19,618 nt of DNA, taken from NCBI GenBank assembly GCA_051010055.1, contig JBPCVY010000047.1, positions 1-19,618 of the forward strand, given 5' to 3'. Made by a program: the position numbers and the translations under genes. Positions within the stretch are counted from its first letter, which is position 1, and every line of letters begins with the position of its first letter. Source of the stretch: CAJQND01 sp051010055. Its GTDB lineage: Bacteria > Pseudomonadota > Alphaproteobacteria > Rhizobiales > CAJQND01. Below, one piece after another: positions 6,389-14,741 of the stretch. Under the pieces are notes generated by a model that was given only the letters and a program-made list of their open reading frames with translations, searched no databases and had not been told where the DNA came from.

Positions 6389-6783
6389 GATGAAATCCTC
6401 CGCGATATGGCACCGAGCGAGCCTGTGAAACAGTCAGTGTTGCAGCATGTTGCAACCTCTACCCCCTGGCGCTTTCCGGTAAACGAATGCAGGTTTCACG
6501 GCACCAGCGAGTATAAGGCGCACCCTGCAACTCGCGTGCCAGTTGTTTTTTCTGGAAATGCGCGGTTTGCGTACAAATTCCTGCTGCCGGTTTGCCAAAT
6601 CGGCACGGCAGCTGTCCCAATTCGGGACCGAAGTGCCGCCCGTCCAGCCCCGCACCGTTAAGACATTAATGGTAAACGCATAAAAAGATTGAAGAATTCG
6701 CCGGGTTAACAAACTATTAAAAAGAGGCGTTTTGTGTCCTGACGCCAAGACGCGGATATAATGGCTTACAGAGGAGTCCAGCC
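6389..6783. other. Intergenic region upstream of the Flp pilin
   Basis: No gene is supported; the open frames here lack family signs. The last part carries a promoter candidate for the pilin gene and its ribosome site. The leftward PilZ promoter must also lie at the left edge. Confidence 0.4.
6732..6762 (+). promoter_or_regulatory. Candidate promoter of the Flp pilin gene
   Basis: TATAAT at 6757-6762 is a perfect -10 box 21 bases before the ATG; TTGTGT at 6732-6737 is a possible -35 box with a 19-base spacer, slightly long. GAGGAGTCC, the ribosome site, follows at about 6771-6779, leaving a very short leader. Confidence 0.45.
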
Positions 6784-6939
6784 ATGCTTTTGAAGTTTCT
6801 TGCCGACGAGCGCGGCGCGTCGGCCATTGAATATGCGATGATTGCTGCCTTTCTTTCGGTTGCTATAGTTCCGGTTGTTGCAATCCTGGCCGTTAAGCTC
6901 GTGAACAATTACGAATCCGTATCAGCAATTTTTGAATAG
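6784..6939 (+). CDS. Flp/Fap-family type IVb pilin
   Basis: A 51-residue pilin, MLLKFLADERGASAIEYAMI at the start. The prepilin peptidase site is clear: cleavage after Gly11 of DERG, leaving a mature protein starting ASAIEYAMIAA with the conserved Glu-Tyr pair, followed by one hydrophobic helix (about 18-40). Flp pilins build Tad pili for attachment. GAGGAG precedes the ATG. No tad/cpa assembly gene is in the window, so this is an orphan pilin gene that would depend on a tad locus elsewhere, or it has another role. A PilZ gene follows after 27 bases. Confidence 0.82.
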   Translation: MLLKFLADERGASAIEYAMIAAFLSVAIVPVVAILAVKLVNNYESVSAIFE

Positions 6940-6966
6940 GCTGTCACGTTCTAAAGAGTAGGTCCA

Positions 6967-7275
6967 ATGTGGGTTGAAAAATTTTTGGCTGAGCAGGAAG
7001 CAAAAAAGCTCACCCAACCACCACGCCCGAAGGTTGAAAGGCGCTGCTATGAGCGGCGCAAGACCTGTCAGGCTGCCTGGCTGTTTGACCCGATCGACCG
7101 ATCCGATTACCCCTGCACCCTGCACGATTTGTCCATTGATGGAGCATCATTCGAATTGGAAACGAATTATGCCCTGCCAAAGCAATTGCTCATCCGGTTG
7201 GATAAGGAAGAGTTCGCCATCAATTGCCAGATAGTGTGGCGGTCGAAAAAGTGGGTCGGGATCAGGTTTACCTAG
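6967..7275 (+). CDS. PilZ-domain protein
   Basis: A 102-residue single PilZ domain. RCYER (RxxxR, about 26-30) and LHDLSIDGASFE (D-x-S-x-x-G, about 53-61) form the c-di-GMP binding signature, and CQIVWRSKKWVGIRF closes the barrel. It starts 27 bases after the Flp pilin gene in the same direction and probably shares its transcript. A link between c-di-GMP and pilus function is plausible but inferred. Confidence 0.82.
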   Translation: MWVEKFLAEQEAKKLTQPPRPKVERRCYERRKTCQAAWLFDPIDRSDYPCTLHDLSIDGASFELETNYALPKQLLIRLDKEEFAINCQIVWRSKKWVGIRFT

Positions 7276-7350
7276 AGCAATCCTCTAAGGCCCCCGCCAG
7301 AATTCATCAATCTGAACAGTTACAAAACCTGATGAAGATTCGAGCGTAGG

Positions 7351-7809
7351 CTATGCGATCTCAACGTCTTTAACGGTGCTCCAATAGCGCCTGCCCGCTT
7401 TCCTCAATTCTGATGTCATATGCTCAAGATTGCCTGGCTCAATCTCGCAGACAAATGCGCCGATACGGCCGTTGAACCCGCCTAAAGAGTAGAGGAAAGG
7501 AGGTTCCAGGCTTTCATCAATGCTGCGCACAAGCCAGCCATAGTCAAGCTTGGGATCGCTTTCGAACACACTGGCAAAGCGCCTATTAAGCGCCAGCGAC
7601 CCGACCATGGGCACAAGACACGGTCCCACGACACGCCATGCCTGCACTTCGAAAAATTTCTTTATGCTCACACTGGGGCCGCCCCAGGTGAGAATAGAAA
7701 ATTCGGCGACCGCCACCCCTGGCTTCGCTTCAAGTATCGGACCGCTGAAATTCTCTTGAACAGCGTCTTGATCGTCCGATTCCAGCTTGTGCAACCACTC
7801 CAAAATCAT
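7351..7809 (-). CDS. Hypothetical protein
   Basis: A 152-residue protein I do not recognise. It has mixed alpha/beta character, no membrane segment and no signal peptide, and its N-terminus is acidic. The stretch GVAVAEFSILTWGGPSVSIKK and several aromatic-rich strands suggest a globular cytoplasmic fold. It stands alone between a rightward PilZ gene and the TolC promoter region. The start has only a weak ribosome site, but the codon pattern looks real and no competing frame is better. Confidence 0.55.
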   Translation of the reverse strand: MILEWLHKLESDDQDAVQENFSGPILEAKPGVAVAEFSILTWGGPSVSIKKFFEVQAWRVVGPCLVPMVGSLALNRRFASVFESDPKLDYGWLVRSIDESLEPPFLYSLGGFNGRIGAFVCEIEPGNLEHMTSELRKAGRRYWSTVKDVEIA

Positions 7810-8184
7810 AACTTTGACACTCTGTCATGCGCTAATTGACCACAGGTGGCGTGACTTGAGGGGAAGAGAGAATGCGGTCCCAAGCCCCACGATCACAATC
7901 AGGTATTATTCATGCAGAGCCGTCGAAAAATGATTAATAAACCACTACGCCTCTATTCTACCCTAACAAATTCCCAACGCGGATTTGCCGGGCGCAACAG
8001 CTGATTCGCCAATTACGCAAAACTCATCGCTCAAATTCTTGCCTAAATATGAACAATACCAACAGGTAAACGGTTCCTGCTTGGTGCCTTAGCAGTGTTC
8101 GGCTATCATCCGGGCCAACCTGGGGGACATCCGGGGCAAAAATAGTTCGCTCACGAAAACATGCTGTGCTGGGAAGGCTGTGAG
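7810..8184. other. Intergenic region upstream of tolC
   Basis: No gene of normal size. A 21-codon frame starting at 7872 has a good ribosome-site-like AGGGGAAGAGAGA before its ATG but no family resemblance. The middle part is AT-rich and presumably holds the tolC promoter; I cannot assign the boxes. Confidence 0.35.
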
Positions 8185-9627
8185 ATGAAAAGTGAACGGG
8201 TCTGGCGTAAGGCGGGTGCGCCGCGCATTCTCACTGGATTGATTTGCGCCTTTTCCGTCGCCGCGGTGATTGCGGTGCCGGGTGTGGCTGTGAAAGCGGA
8301 ACCGTTGAGGTCCGCAATGTCGAAAGCCTATTTGAACAATCCGGAGCTGCGCGCTGAGCGGGCAAGGCAACGTGCAACCGATGAACAGGTGCCGCAGGCT
8401 GTTGCAGGCTGGCGCCCGACGATTATAGCAAATGGCGATTATGGAATGGATTGGGCCGGGGACCGTGTAAGGGTCACCGATCCTGAAACCGGAGCGGGCG
8501 TAACGGCCAAGAAAACCACCACCATCAACAATGGCGGCTTTCTCATCACGTTGAGCCAGCCGATGTTCGATGGTTTTGAAACCGTAAACCGTACACGCGA
8601 GGCCGAAGCAAGCGTTGATGCAGGCCGTCAGGTTTTGCTCGGCGTAGAGCAGACGGTTCTGCTTGATGCGGTAACTGCCTATATGGATGTTTACCGCGAT
8701 CGTTCCATTGTGGTGTTGCGTTTGAAGAACGTGGAAGCGTTGAAAGAACAACAACGCGCCACCACGGCCAGGTTCGATGTGGGTGAAGTGACCCGAACAG
8801 ACGTTGCCCAATCTGACGCGCGCCTTGCAGAGGCGGAATCAGCACTTGTGGTTTCACGCGCCAACCGTGCAGCTGCGGAGGCGTTTTACACGCGGGTTGT
8901 TGGCAACAAGCCTGGAAAACTTAACCTTCCAGGCAGATTGCTCGCCAAGATGCCCCGGTCATTGCGTGGCGCATTGGCAATGGCTGAATCCCTCAACCCC
9001 ACCATCCTCGCCGCGGCATATAATGAGGAAGCTTCCAAATTTGCCATCGAAGTGGCCAAGAGCGATCTGTTGCCGGATTTGTCCCTCCAGGCTGATTATG
9101 GCATGCGCCACCGCCCGGCGGAGTTTATTCGGAAGCGGGAAGCCGGTTCTCTATTTGGCTTGTTGAGCATTCCGCTCTATCAGGGCGGTGCGGTTTATTC
9201 GCGTGTTCGCGAGGCCAAGCAGACAAACAGCCAGCGCCGGCTTGAAATTCTCGATGCCCGTCGCATTGTGCGCCAGAATGTGGTGACCTCGTGGAGCAAT
9301 ATTCAGGCAGCTGACGAGGCGCTTGTTTCCGCCCAGGAGCAGGTGCGTGCAAACGAGCTCGCCTATGAGGGCGTGAAGCAGGAAAACCTGGTGGGTTCGC
9401 GGACGACGCTGGATGTTTTGAACGCCGAAAGCGAGCTTTTGGATTCTAAGGTTTCGGTTGTAATTGCCCAACGCGAACAGGTGGTTTCGCGTTATCAATT
9501 GATTGCCTCGGTAGGCAAGCTCACATCGGAGTTCCTAAGGCTCGGTGTTCATCAATATGACCCAACGATCAACTACGAACGCGTGAGAAACAAAAAATTC
9601 GGCACCGACATTGTTGATACCGAATAG
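8185..9627 (+). CDS. TolC-family outer membrane efflux/secretion protein
   Basis: A 480-residue outer membrane channel of the TolC type, the exit duct of type I secretion and tripartite efflux systems. A signal peptide spans residues 1-38, with a basic start, hydrophobic core and cleavage near VKA/EP. Two repeated OEP halves follow, with typical text such as LSQPMFDGFETVNRTREAEA, ARFDVGEVTRTDVAQSDARLAEAE, and in the second half LSIPLYQGGAVYSRVREAK and NLVGSRTTLDVLNAESELLD. I start at 8185, which has GGGAAGG upstream; an in-frame ATG at 8161 adds 8 residues. A HlyD-like adaptor is encoded about 0.8 kb downstream on the other strand; no inner membrane pump is nearby. Confidence 0.9.
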   Translation: MKSERVWRKAGAPRILTGLICAFSVAAVIAVPGVAVKAEPLRSAMSKAYLNNPELRAERARQRATDEQVPQAVAGWRPTIIANGDYGMDWAGDRVRVTDPETGAGVTAKKTTTINNGGFLITLSQPMFDGFETVNRTREAEASVDAGRQVLLGVEQTVLLDAVTAYMDVYRDRSIVVLRLKNVEALKEQQRATTARFDVGEVTRTDVAQSDARLAEAESALVVSRANRAAAEAFYTRVVGNKPGKLNLPGRLLAKMPRSLRGALAMAESLNPTILAAAYNEEASKFAIEVAKSDLLPDLSLQADYGMRHRPAEFIRKREAGSLFGLLSIPLYQGGAVYSRVREAKQTNSQRRLEILDARRIVRQNVVTSWSNIQAADEALVSAQEQVRANELAYEGVKQENLVGSRTTLDVLNAESELLDSKVSVVIAQREQVVSRYQLIASVGKLTSEFLRLGVHQYDPTINYERVRNKKFGTDIVDTE

Positions 9628-9647
9628 GGCAACGTCAAAGGGGGGAG

Positions 9648-10445
9648 ATGACAAGCCAGGCTTCGCAGTTTGTCGGTTCGATCCCTGAAAATTATGACAA
9701 GGGGCTCGGCCCCCACATTTTTCATGGCTATGCAAATGATCTGGCCCAAAGGGTGGCCGCGCTTTCCCCTGTAAGGGTGCTTGAGCTGGCGGCGGGCACC
9801 GGCATTGTGACCCGAAGGCTGCGCGATGCGCTCGATGAAGGTTGCAGGCTCACCGCGTCCGATCTCAACGGCCCAATGCTGGATGTTGCAAAAGAGAAGT
9901 TCGAAAACGGGGAGCTGGTGGACTTCCAAGTCATCGATGCCATGGATATCTCCCATGGAGATGAAAACTTTGATGCGGTCGTTTGCCAGTTCGGCGTGAT
10001 GTTCTTCCCCGATAAGGCCCGGTCATTTGCTGAAGTTCACCGGGTTTTGAAGCCCGCTGGCCATTACATTTTCAGTTGCTGGGATTCGTGGACTGAAAAT
10101 CCGTTTGCCGAACTTGCCCACACCGTGGTGATGGAGTTCTTCCCCGAAGATCCGCCGGGTTTTTATAAAGTGCCGTTCAGCTACTATGACAGCGAAGAAA
10201 TTGAGGAAACTGTTCTGGGTGCAGGTTTTGACCAGGTGGAAATTGAGCATGTTGCGCTCACTTCGCCGATACCCTCTCCTGAACTGTTCGCGAAAGGCGT
10301 TGTTTTCGGCAACCCGCTTTTTGACGAAATCATCTCACGAAATGGCGATGCAAACGCTGTGCAGGAACGGATGACGGTTGCAATTGCCGAGCAATTGGGA
10401 AAACAGATGCCGCTGAAAGCCCTAGTGGTGCACGCCCGGAAGTGA
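9648..10445 (+). CDS. Class I SAM-dependent methyltransferase
   Basis: A 265-residue cytoplasmic methyltransferase. Motif I, VLELAAGTGIVTRRL (44-58), binds S-adenosylmethionine. Asp72 (ASDLNGPML) is the acidic residue for the ribose, FDAVVCQFGVMFFPD (108-122) is motif IV, and HRVLKPAGHYIFSCWDSW (131-148) is the post-motif strand, as in Methyltransf_11/25 members. The C-terminal part (about 150-225) is a cap that sets the substrate, which I cannot predict. It starts 20 bases after tolC with a G-rich ribosome site and probably shares its transcript. Confidence 0.85.
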   Translation: MTSQASQFVGSIPENYDKGLGPHIFHGYANDLAQRVAALSPVRVLELAAGTGIVTRRLRDALDEGCRLTASDLNGPMLDVAKEKFENGELVDFQVIDAMDISHGDENFDAVVCQFGVMFFPDKARSFAEVHRVLKPAGHYIFSCWDSWTENPFAELAHTVVMEFFPEDPPGFYKVPFSYYDSEEIEETVLGAGFDQVEIEHVALTSPIPSPELFAKGVVFGNPLFDEIISRNGDANAVQERMTVAIAEQLGKQMPLKALVVHARK

Positions 10446-10459
10446 TGAGTAGCTGGCCT

Positions 10460-11356
10460 CTAAAAGCCCTCGAACTTCCCTTCCACCTTCACTTTCAGCC
10501 CGGGAATGATGAGAAGGTCGGGGTTCGGAAACGTCACCAGATGTGAGACTTTGCCGGTTTTTTCATCAACCCGGTGAAATGAGCCTACATAAGTTCCTGT
10601 GTGGGGATAAACTTCCCCATTGGTGAATTTGAGCCTGACATTGGTGGCCTGCTTCATGCCCTTGATTTGGCGCTTGCGGATCTTGAGATGCACTTCCGGG
10701 TCGACATCGATAACGATGAATATCGGGTCATACTTAACGATGATCACAGCGGGCTTGCCCTCGCGCCGCGCCATGTCGCCCACATCCATGTTGATTTCTG
10801 ACACCAGGCCGTTGATTGGCGATCTGATGACTGTGTTTTCAAGATCAAATTTTGCCGCGCTCAGCTCCGCCTTTGCTTCTCCCAGATTTCCGCGGATGAG
10901 ATTATACGCGACCATCAGGGCATGCACCTTGTTGGACGTGGTGAGCTTTTTATCCAACAATCCTTTTTGCTTGCCGAGCTCTTCTTTGACGTTCTTATAC
11001 CGCTGGGTCAGATTGTCGAACCGCGACTGGAGCCGGTCGACCACAAATTGGTACCGGGTTGGATCGACCCGGAAAAGCTGTTCGCCCTGATTCACACTCC
11101 TGCCGACGCGCTCGATGGCTTCAATTACAGGACCTTCCGAGCGGGGTAAAACCTCAATTGTCTCCCGGGCCATGGCGCGGCCATCAAACTCAACCGTTTT
11201 TGTTTCTGCTTCTTCTGCGGATTGGGTGTTTTGCGCGCCAGGCGTTGGTGGGAACAGGAAGATGCATGCAGCCGTCAGGCATATCAACAAAGTGAACTGC
11301 GCCATCAGGCCGGCACGCCTACATACAGAAAAATTTTGAACCCGTCTCAGCTGCAT
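10460..11356 (-). CDS. HlyD-family periplasmic adaptor (membrane fusion) protein
   Basis: A 298-residue adaptor, the periplasmic link between an inner membrane pump and a TolC channel. The N-terminus has an uncleaved or signal anchor (about 18-40). A biotinyl-lipoyl half (EGPVIEAIERVGRSVNQGEQ) follows, then an alpha-hairpin of about 70 residues, the second lipoyl half (ENTVIRSPINGLVSEINMDV) and a beta-barrel. The ATG at 11356 is preferred; a TTG at 11362 is also in frame. The start overlaps the end of the cysteine-rich ORF, so both are likely on one leftward transcript. No RND or ABC pump gene is adjacent, which is unusual. It is convergent with the methyltransferase gene. Confidence 0.82.
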   Translation of the reverse strand: MQLRRVQNFSVCRRAGLMAQFTLLICLTAACIFLFPPTPGAQNTQSAEEAETKTVEFDGRAMARETIEVLPRSEGPVIEAIERVGRSVNQGEQLFRVDPTRYQFVVDRLQSRFDNLTQRYKNVKEELGKQKGLLDKKLTTSNKVHALMVAYNLIRGNLGEAKAELSAAKFDLENTVIRSPINGLVSEINMDVGDMARREGKPAVIIVKYDPIFIVIDVDPEVHLKIRKRQIKGMKQATNVRLKFTNGEVYPHTGTYVGSFHRVDEKTGKVSHLVTFPNPDLLIIPGLKVKVEGKFEGF

Positions 11357-11700
11357 GAGCAAATTGCTCCCTGGTCACAAGGAGGTGCTGGCGCTGCCAC
11401 GCACATGCCCTTGGACTTGCCCTTGGCTTTGCACCACAAATTGCAGTCGAATTTGTCGGGATGGCCGATATCGTTATCGTGTTTATGCAATACCCCAGCG
11501 CCTGGATTTGATTCTACCAGCTCGCCGCCGGATGTACAGGCCTCGCCGAAACTGCGCCCGTTAGGCTTTCCGTTTTCATCGGTTCCTATGTGGCAGCCGG
11601 ATGTGCCCGGATCAACGCCATCAGTATCCTTCCACCAGGTGGTTTCACCTTCCATGCAGTCAGCAGGTTTGAATTCAAACGTACCCAACGCCCCGGCCAT
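11347..11700 (-). CDS. Cysteine-rich protein, likely exported in its ancestral form
   Basis: A 117-residue protein with nine cysteines (residues 15, 36, 55, 86, 90, 100, 108, 114, 116), many Gly and Lys, and repeated WW and DC motifs; a disulfide-stabilised extracytoplasmic protein is likely. I do not recognise a family. The ATG at 11700 is preceded by a perfect AGGAGG with an 8-base spacer. Upstream, in the same frame and separated only by one TAG codon, lies a typical signal peptide (11713-11802). So the gene was probably one secreted protein and is now split by a nonsense change, or it is made separately or by readthrough. It overlaps the HlyD-like gene start. Confidence 0.6.
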   Translation of the reverse strand: MAGALGTFEFKPADCMEGETTWWKDTDGVDPGTSGCHIGTDENGKPNGRSFGEACTSGGELVESNPGAGVLHKHDNDIGHPDKFDCNLWCKAKGKSKGMCVAAPAPPCDQGAICSCS

Positions 11701-11712
11701 ATCCTTGGCCTC

Positions 11713-11802
11713 CTATGAGGGTTCATCATCAGCAATGGAAACCAGTGGGAACAAAATAATAAGGAACGCCGCCCAAAGAATTCTTGCAAACACCTTCGCC
11801 AT
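11713..11802 (-). pseudogene. Signal-peptide leader ORF ending at TAG
   Basis: A 29-codon frame, MAKVFARILWAAFLIILFPL followed by VSIADDEPS and TAG at 11715-11713. GGGAGGTGTGAG precedes the ATG, a strong ribosome site. The sequence is a textbook Sec signal peptide. Reading through the TAG gives EAKDMAGALG and the cysteine-rich protein in the same frame; a CAG-to-TAG change would explain the break. The TAG forms part of TAGGAGG, the ribosome site of the downstream ORF. Confidence 0.6.
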
Positions 11803-12096
11803 CTCACACCTCCCACTACTTGATTTAACCGTCAATTAGTTGCGCTTATTATAATTGCCTCCAGAAATTTGCCGCGCAACAACATTCCTTCTGCCGAGAA
11901 TTGTTGCGAGTTTTCTAAGGTCACAACAGACTCACTCACAGCCGTTAGAGCGCTTGAACACACCCATTTGTGCGCGGCTGAACACGCGTCCGAATTTGAC
12001 AAGGAAAAACCGAAAACTCATACTCGTCCGGCCCGGCAACGTGGGCATGCGTCCGCCGGCCCGCAAATACGCCATGCCTCACAGAGGAGGTCCGAA

Positions 12097-12363
12097 TTGG
12101 CTGAAAAACCCCACTCTGCAAGCTTACAGCTGGATAACGCATCGCAATTGCTTCGCGGCATGGAAACCCATACCAAGGTTATCACCACACTTGCCGAGGC
12201 AATGATCCGGACCGCACAGGCCATTGACGATCCGGGGATAAGTGAACCGCTTGATGAAACAGCATGCCTGATTGAGCGCGCAATCAAGGCAATTGAGATT
12301 AACCGTGCGCATGCATTGCGCGCTATTCACACCGAAGAAGCCGATATTGACCCTGTCAGCTAG
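12097..12363 (+). CDS. Small helical hypothetical protein
   Basis: An 88-residue protein I do not recognise. It is mostly amphipathic helix (ASQLLRGMETHTKVITTLAE, then ETACLIERAIKAIEINRAHA), without signal peptide or membrane segment. The TTG start at 12097 is chosen because GAGGAGGT lies seven bases upstream. The same frame is open to 11869, but the added part is poor in protein-like character. It overlaps the start of the DUF1194 gene by 17 bases if that gene starts at 12347, suggesting coupled translation. Confidence 0.55.
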   Translation: MAEKPHSASLQLDNASQLLRGMETHTKVITTLAEAMIRTAQAIDDPGISEPLDETACLIERAIKAIEINRAHALRAIHTEEADIDPVS

Positions 12364-13198
12364 GGTCAGACCTCTCTGGCTGATGGCCAACATGCTGGCG
12401 CTTTTCCTGGCAGTATTTGCTTTTCTTGCATCTGCAAAAGGCAACGAACTGGTCGATCTTGAACTGGTTCTGGCCGTCGATATTTCCTTGTCGATGGACA
12501 AGGATGAACAACGCCTTCAAAGGCAAGGATATGTTTCCGCATTTCGTGATCCGGGCATTCATGCTGCCATACAAAGCGGCCCTCATGGCAGCATCGCAGT
12601 AACTTATGTGGAGTGGGCGGGAAGCGGTAGCCAGTCCGTAATCGTTCCCTGGCGCATCATTAAATCTTCAGAAGATGCGCACGCATTTGCCGATGCCTTG
12701 GCCGCCGAGCCGGCGGTGCGCGCCCTCTATACATCGATTTCTGAAGCTGTTCTGGCATCCAGCCGCCTGATATCAATTTCGCCTGTGAAAGGCTTGAGGC
12801 GGGTTATTGATGTCTCTGGTGATGGCCCAAACAATTCCGGCATAGCCATTGAGGTGGCCCGCGATCGTGTGGTTTCATCGGGTATTGTGATAAACGGCCT
12901 GGCCATCGAGCTTGGCCAGGGCGGAGGTGCGTACTCCTATTTCGATCTCCCAGACCTTGATCGGTACTACAAGGATTGTGTCATTGGCGGGCCCGGTTCG
13001 TTCGTGCTTTCAATCCGCAACAAGAATGAATTTGCCGCTGCAATCCGAAAAAAATTGTTGTTGGAGATTGCCAACACACCACCGCCTGAAACCGGAAGGC
13101 TGTGGCGGGCGCAGCTTGCTGGTGAAGAGGAAAAGTATGACTGCCTGATCGGAGAAAAACTCTGGCGGCAGTATCAGATGGACTATGGCGATGAGTGA
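12347..13198 (+). CDS. DUF1194 (vWA-like) secreted protein
   Basis: A 283-residue protein of the DUF1194 family, found widely in alphaproteobacteria, with a von Willebrand factor A-like fold. A signal peptide (RVRPLWLMANMLALFLAVFA then ASAKG) precedes LVLAVDISLSMDKDEQ, whose DxSxS motif is the metal-ion site (MIDAS). GLRRVIDVSGDGPNNSG and IVINGLAIELG are conserved core strands. The TTG at 12347, with GAAGAAG upstream, keeps basic residues before the hydrophobic core; an ATG at 12383 is possible. The function of the family is unknown; metal-dependent protein binding in the periplasm is likely. It converges on the M81 peptidase gene. Confidence 0.85.
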   Translation: MTLSARVRPLWLMANMLALFLAVFAFLASAKGNELVDLELVLAVDISLSMDKDEQRLQRQGYVSAFRDPGIHAAIQSGPHGSIAVTYVEWAGSGSQSVIVPWRIIKSSEDAHAFADALAAEPAVRALYTSISEAVLASSRLISISPVKGLRRVIDVSGDGPNNSGIAIEVARDRVVSSGIVINGLAIELGQGGGAYSYFDLPDLDRYYKDCVIGGPGSFVLSIRNKNEFAAAIRKKLLLEIANTPPPETGRLWRAQLAGEEEKYDCLIGEKLWRQYQMDYGDE

Positions 13199-13244
13199 CT
13201 TCGGCAGGCCCCCAACATCATCGTCACACGATTGTCCTCAAATT

Positions 13245-14741
13245 TTAAGGCTCGCCGGGAAACGAAATCTTTTCAGCGCGATCGAGCGGGTATATGGGGC
13301 GCTGCACGTTCCGGTAATGCAAAATGGAATTGTCAGATGTAGTAACCCCTTCACCGTCCAGAGTGAACGTCGCCTTGGCAATCGGCTCAAACCCGGCACG
13401 GTAATGGATGCGTGATTTCAACAGAATGTATTTGCATTTGAGGGGATCAATTCCGTTCTCGGTGAGAATGCCTGCATCCCAAGGTTCATGATGTTTTGAC
13501 GTCACGACGATATGGACGCCGTTCACTTTCAGCACTGCTGTGGGCCCGGTATCAACTTCAACACCGGTATACATGGGCCCGCGCACAATCCAGCGGCCAT
13601 CAGTGATATTCACGATCCTGCCGCTGACACGAAGAGGCTTACCGCTCAAGCCAAGCGAGGGCATGGGGGTTTTACCGCCCAAATCAAGGGTAATCTCCGC
13701 TCCTTTGCCTGCCGCGTGCATATGTTCTGCGGCCTCTGGGTCGAAAACCGTTGCCACCGCAACCCCGTCAAGACCGGACTTCAGGATCTCCGCAATAACC
13801 GTCATGACATCAGATGTGCCGCCCGACCCCACATTGTCAGCATGATCAAGCAACACAACCGGGGCAACATTGGCAGCGCGCGCTTTCTCAATCGTCTCGC
13901 TTATGGGCCTGTGCCGGTACGCAAGCTCTTCGTGGGCAGCCCACGCCTTTTGCAAAAGCCTGTCGCGGGCGGCTTCAGCCGCCGCCAAATCGCCATCGGC
14001 AACAGTAACCACCGAAAGGCCCGCATGGTGCACATCAACCATGGGAAAGCCGCCCAAAACCGTAGCTGCCAGCATACCGTCAGCCTCTTCCTGGCGAGTT
14101 GCTTCCTGCAGTGATTTCATGGGTTCATCAGCGGTTCCCATGCGCAGTGTTTGTGCCAGAATAGGGGCTGCCCCCCAGGCCATAACCGGGTTCGCCTTCC
14201 CGTCAATCTTGTCCCACAAAACGGCGCCAATTTTCAGTCCGACTTCATACATATCCGTGTGGGGATAGGATTTGTAGCCAATGATGGCATCGCTCAACGC
14301 CACCATTTCTTCTGTCAGATTGGTGTGCATATCAAGGGTGACAGCAATTGGGAGGTCCGGCGCAATCTCACGAATTCTTCGCAACAGCCCGCCCTCACCA
14401 TCCGGTTCGTGCTCAGCGGTCATGGCCCCGTGCAGATCAAGAAAAACCGCATCAATGTTGTTTTCCAGCAGGGGCTCGGTAATCCAGCGGGCAAGCTTTT
14501 CGTAAGTTTCATCCTCAACCAACCCGCTTGGCATGGCCTCTGCGGCCAAAGGTGAAACAATCTCCGCGCCGTGGGCGTCCGCCAAATCGAAATAGGCGGC
14601 AATGGGCATGTTCGTTCCGCGATATGCGGCCTCAACCGCCTCACCACGGTGCAAACCCCAATCCTCAAACCGGGCCAAATCGGTGCGGACCGGCGAGAAC
14701 GAATTGGTCTCATGCTTCATCATCGCGCACAGAACTCGCAT
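13245..14741 (-). CDS. M81-family metallopeptidase (MlrC-like)
   Basis: A 498-residue protein of MEROPS family M81, related to MlrC (microcystinase C), a cytoplasmic zinc peptidase that cleaves short linear peptides. The N-terminal domain (about 1-290) has HETNSFSP (10-17), LDLHGAMTAEHE (101-112), LDMHTNLT (136-143) and YKSYPHTDM (156-164), which carry the likely metal-binding Asp and His residues. The C-terminal MlrC_C domain contains LLDHADNVGSGGTSDV (297-312). Length is normal for the family. It is divergent from a peptide ABC transporter operon, so imported peptides are its probable substrates. Confidence 0.9.
   Translation of the reverse strand: MRVLCAMMKHETNSFSPVRTDLARFEDWGLHRGEAVEAAYRGTNMPIAAYFDLADAHGAEIVSPLAAEAMPSGLVEDETYEKLARWITEPLLENNIDAVFLDLHGAMTAEHEPDGEGGLLRRIREIAPDLPIAVTLDMHTNLTEEMVALSDAIIGYKSYPHTDMYEVGLKIGAVLWDKIDGKANPVMAWGAAPILAQTLRMGTADEPMKSLQEATRQEEADGMLAATVLGGFPMVDVHHAGLSVVTVADGDLAAAEAARDRLLQKAWAAHEELAYRHRPISETIEKARAANVAPVVLLDHADNVGSGGTSDVMTVIAEILKSGLDGVAVATVFDPEAAEHMHAAGKGAEITLDLGGKTPMPSLGLSGKPLRVSGRIVNITDGRWIVRGPMYTGVEVDTGPTAVLKVNGVHIVVTSKHHEPWDAGILTENGIDPLKCKYILLKSRIHYRAGFEPIAKATFTLDGEGVTTSDNSILHYRNVQRPIYPLDRAEKISFPGEP

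Noticed and set aside
7872..7937. A 21-codon ORF with a good ribosome site upstream of tolC
   Set aside because: No family resemblance and no feature of a known leader peptide; noted only in the intergenic entry.
11869..12096. N-terminal extension of the small helical protein
   Set aside because: The frame is open but His/Arg-rich and without a ribosome site, whereas the TTG at 12097 has GAGGAGGT upstream.
13512..14114. Long rightward open frames opposite the M81 gene
   Set aside because: They are antisense shadows of a well-conserved peptidase gene.
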